Below are positions 32,971 through 34,726 of a stretch of DNA of 34,726 nt, piece after piece. The DNA lies in contig CAUAEH010000020.1 of NCBI GenBank assembly GCA_958427975.1, forward strand, positions 1-34,726, in the 5' to 3' direction. The notes below the pieces were generated by a model. That model was not told the DNA's origin. It saw only the letters and a list, made by a program, of their open reading frames with translations, and did no database searches. Source of the stretch: an uncultured Collinsella sp. (GTDB lineage: Bacteria; Actinomycetota; Coriobacteriia; Coriobacteriales; Coriobacteriaceae). The first letter of the stretch is position 1; the number at the start of each line of letters is the position of its first letter. The translations under genes were made by a program, and so were the position numbers.

Positions 32971-34305
32971 ATGAGCACACAGACCGAGCCCAAGCTCGTC
33001 ACGCAAATCGACTTCGCCCGCGCCGGGCAGATTACGCCGCAGATGAAGGAAGTCGCCGAGCGCGAGCATCGCGACCCCGAGTACATCCGCGAGCGCGTGG
33101 CCGACGGCCGCATCGCCATTCCCGCCAACATCGTGCACATCAAAAAGGGCATGCGCGCCTTTGGTGTCGGTGAGGGCCTGTCCACCAAGGTCAACGTCAA
33201 CCTGGGCATCTCGGGCGACAAGGCCGATGCCGCCGAGGAATGGAAGAAGGTCAAAATTGCCGAGGACTTTGGCGCCGACGCCATCATGGACCTCTCCAAC
33301 TCGGGCAAGACGCGCCAGTTCCGCCAGCAGCTCATCGACGAGACGCCGCTCATGGTGGGCACGGTGCCGATGTACGACGCCATCGGCTACATGGAAAAGC
33401 CGCTGGTCAAGCTGACCAAGGACGACCTGTTCGAAGTCGTGCGTGCGCATGCCGAGGACGGCGTGGACTTTATGACCATCCACTGCGGCATCAACAAGTC
33501 GGTCACCAAGACCTTTAAGGAGACCGGCCGCCTGATGAACATCGTGAGCCGCGGCGGCTCGCTGCTGTTTGGCTGGATGGAGGTCACCGGTAACGAGAAC
33601 CCGTTCTATGAGTTCTACGACGAGTTGCTCGAAATCTGCCACGAGTACGACGTGACGATTTCGCTCGGCGACTCCTGCCGCCCGGGCTGCCTCTACGATT
33701 CCAACGATGCCACCGAGACCGCCGAGATGATCGAGCTGGGCAAGCTGTGCAAGCGCGCCTGGGCCGCCGGCGTCCAGGTTATGGTCGAGGGGCCGGGCCA
33801 TATGGCGCTCGACGAGATCGCCGCCAACATGAAGCTGCAGAAGCGCCTGTGCCACAACGCCCCGTTCTATGTGCTGGGGCCGCTCGTGACCGATATCGGT
33901 GTGGGCTACGACCACATCACCGCCGCCATCGGTGGCGCCATCTCCGCGAGCTCCGGCGCCGACTTCCTGTGCTACGTGACACCGGCAGAGCACCTGTGCC
34001 TGCCCAACGCCCAGGATGTGCTCGACGGCCTCATGGCCACTAAGATTGCCGCGCACGCCGCCGATATCGCCAAGAAGGTACCACACGCCCGCGACATGGA
34101 CGACAAGATGGGCCAGGCACGCCGCAAGCTCGACTGGGATGCCATGTGGAAGTGCGCTCTCGACCCGGTCACCGGCAAGAAGCGCTACGAGGAGTCCCCT
34201 GCCGCCACTGAGGGCACCTGCACCATGTGCGGCAAGATGTGCGCCGTCCGCACCGTTAACAAGGTGTTCGAGGGCACGACGATCGATCTTGGCATGGAGG
34301 ATTAG
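32971..34305 (+). CDS. thiC: Phosphomethylpyrimidine synthase ThiC
   Basis: A 444-residue radical SAM enzyme that rearranges aminoimidazole ribotide to hydroxymethylpyrimidine phosphate for thiamine. It has TQIDFARAGQITPQMKEVA, DLSNSGKTRQFR, GTVPMYDAIGY, SLGDSCRPGCLYDS, VEGPGHMALDEI and GYDHITAAIGGA. The C-terminal iron-sulfur motif is CTMCGKMC, spaced C-x2-C-x3-C, and the protein lacks the long N-terminal part of aerobic-type ThiC; both fit the short anaerobe form. ATG at 32971 follows the riboswitch; an in-frame ATG at 32947 lies inside the aptamer and is rejected. Confidence 0.96.
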   Translation: MSTQTEPKLVTQIDFARAGQITPQMKEVAEREHRDPEYIRERVADGRIAIPANIVHIKKGMRAFGVGEGLSTKVNVNLGISGDKADAAEEWKKVKIAEDFGADAIMDLSNSGKTRQFRQQLIDETPLMVGTVPMYDAIGYMEKPLVKLTKDDLFEVVRAHAEDGVDFMTIHCGINKSVTKTFKETGRLMNIVSRGGSLLFGWMEVTGNENPFYEFYDELLEICHEYDVTISLGDSCRPGCLYDSNDATETAEMIELGKLCKRAWAAGVQVMVEGPGHMALDEIAANMKLQKRLCHNAPFYVLGPLVTDIGVGYDHITAAIGGAISASSGADFLCYVTPAEHLCLPNAQDVLDGLMATKIAAHAADIAKKVPHARDMDDKMGQARRKLDWDAMWKCALDPVTGKKRYEESPAATEGTCTMCGKMCAVRTVNKVFEGTTIDLGMED

Positions 34306-34400
34306 CTTTTTCGAGGTAATCGCCAGCAAGCCTGCTGTAACGCCCGTCAATTGTTGACTTGTGAACATTTGCTTATATTTGCGTAAAGATTGCACCACCC

Positions 34401-34441
34401 GCCCGGGATCGGCATGCAGCCGGCCCGGGCAACTTTATAAT
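34401..34441 (+). terminator. Hairpin after thiC with an adjoining -10 for thiD
   Basis: GCCCGGG (34401-34407) pairs with CCCGGGC (34424-34430), with an inner CGGC/GCCG helix, then AACTTTATAA. The same stretch contains TATAAT (34436-34441), about 45 nt before thiD, so the site may both end thiC transcripts and start thiD. TTGACT at 34354-34359 is too far for that -10. Confidence 0.55.
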
Positions 34442-34486
34442 GCAGGTAGAAGACCCATTTGAATCCAACCGAACAAGGGAGCGAAC

Positions 34487-34726
34487 ATGGATCGTAGTAA
34501 GGTACCTGCCGTCCTGTCTATCGCAGGATCCGATTCCAGCGGCGGCGCCGGCATTCAGGCCGACATTAAGACCATCACGGCGCACCGTCTGTATGCCGAG
34601 ACGGCCATCACCGCCATCACAGCGCAAAACACACTGGGCGTCACCGCCGTGCAGAATATCTCCCCAGATATCGTAGCCGCGCAAATTGACGCCGTTTTTG
34701 ACGATATCCGCCCCAACGCCGTCAAG
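34487..34726 (+). CDS. thiD: Hydroxymethylpyrimidine/phosphomethylpyrimidine kinase ThiD, 5' part
   Basis: The first 80 codons of ThiD, which phosphorylates hydroxymethylpyrimidine phosphate, the step after ThiC. Visible are VLSIAGSDSSGGAGIQADIKT, the family's N-terminal substrate loop, followed by ETAITAITAQNTLGV. ATG at 34487 has GGGAG five bases upstream. The rest, including the kinase GAGD-type motif, lies outside the window. A ThiD fusion protein cannot be excluded. Confidence 0.93.
   Translation, partial: MDRSKVPAVLSIAGSDSSGGAGIQADIKTITAHRLYAETAITAITAQNTLGVTAVQNISPDIVAAQIDAVFDDIRPNAVK

Noticed and set aside
32800..34398. Upstream extension of the minus-strand frame of the frameshifted gene across thiC
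   Set aside because: It is antisense to thiC and the TPP riboswitch; the real start is ATG at 32799.
1..34726. CRISPR arrays and tRNA genes
   Set aside because: No regularly spaced direct repeats and no cloverleaf with a GTTCRANYC-type T-arm was seen on either strand; the few TTCGATTCC-like strings lie inside coding sequence.

Overview
The window is ordinary, gene-dense chromosomal DNA of high GC content. Gene content and style suggest the actinobacterial class Coriobacteriia, most like Collinsella. The pointers are an anaerobic-type short ThiC, an L-cysteine desulfidase, an orphan 2-hydroxyacyl-CoA dehydratase protein, a four-domain S1 protein, and GTG/TTG starts with GAAAGG or GGAG ribosome sites. 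No 16S marker is present, so the genus is inferred. No phage, CRISPR array, insertion sequence or tRNA gene was found.

Layout, left to right. 1-1900 (minus): a family-5 solute-binding lipoprotein gene with a stop in its signal peptide, and a 2-hydroxyacyl-CoA dehydratase/double-cubane-type gene with a long leader. 2330-7746 (minus): a molybdenum block of moeA, mog, modA, modB and modC, which imports molybdate and inserts it into molybdopterin; ModB carries an unusual extracytoplasmic N-terminal domain. 7957-10428 (plus): a CLC antiporter resembling the fluoride clade and a lipid kinase. 10515-14446 (minus): a GGQ rescue-factor-like protein, xpt, a multidrug MFS pump and metY. 14678-15831: a C_GCAxxG_C_C protein and YigZ, convergent. 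16061-17914 (minus): RNase P RNA and rpsA. 18230-20497: a HAD phosphatase (plus) and cysteine desulfidase (minus). 20769-21792: rpiB (plus) and ndk (minus). 22178-25357 (minus): argG, a small unknown gene and argH, the last two steps of arginine synthesis. 25912-26739: a Cof-type HAD. 27017-29767 (minus): polA. 29934-32244 (plus): an M18 aminopeptidase and yaaA. 32285-32799 (minus): a frameshifted membrane-anchored protein gene. 32872-34726 (plus): a TPP riboswitch, thiC and the start of thiD.

The most unusual feature is a pair of about 113-nt elements (15941-16053 and 19034-19145). They share a conserved core and flanks, but their 14-bp closing stems differ at seven positions, all compensated. 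This is the signature of a selected RNA (or single-stranded DNA) structure. Also notable are a leader of the dehydratase gene (promoter, 22-codon ORF, hairpin and a segment complementary to the Shine-Dalgarno), the ModB fusion, a 33-bp perfect inverted repeat, long hairpin repeats after genes, a terminator between metY and the MFS gene, and two genes broken by single small lesions.
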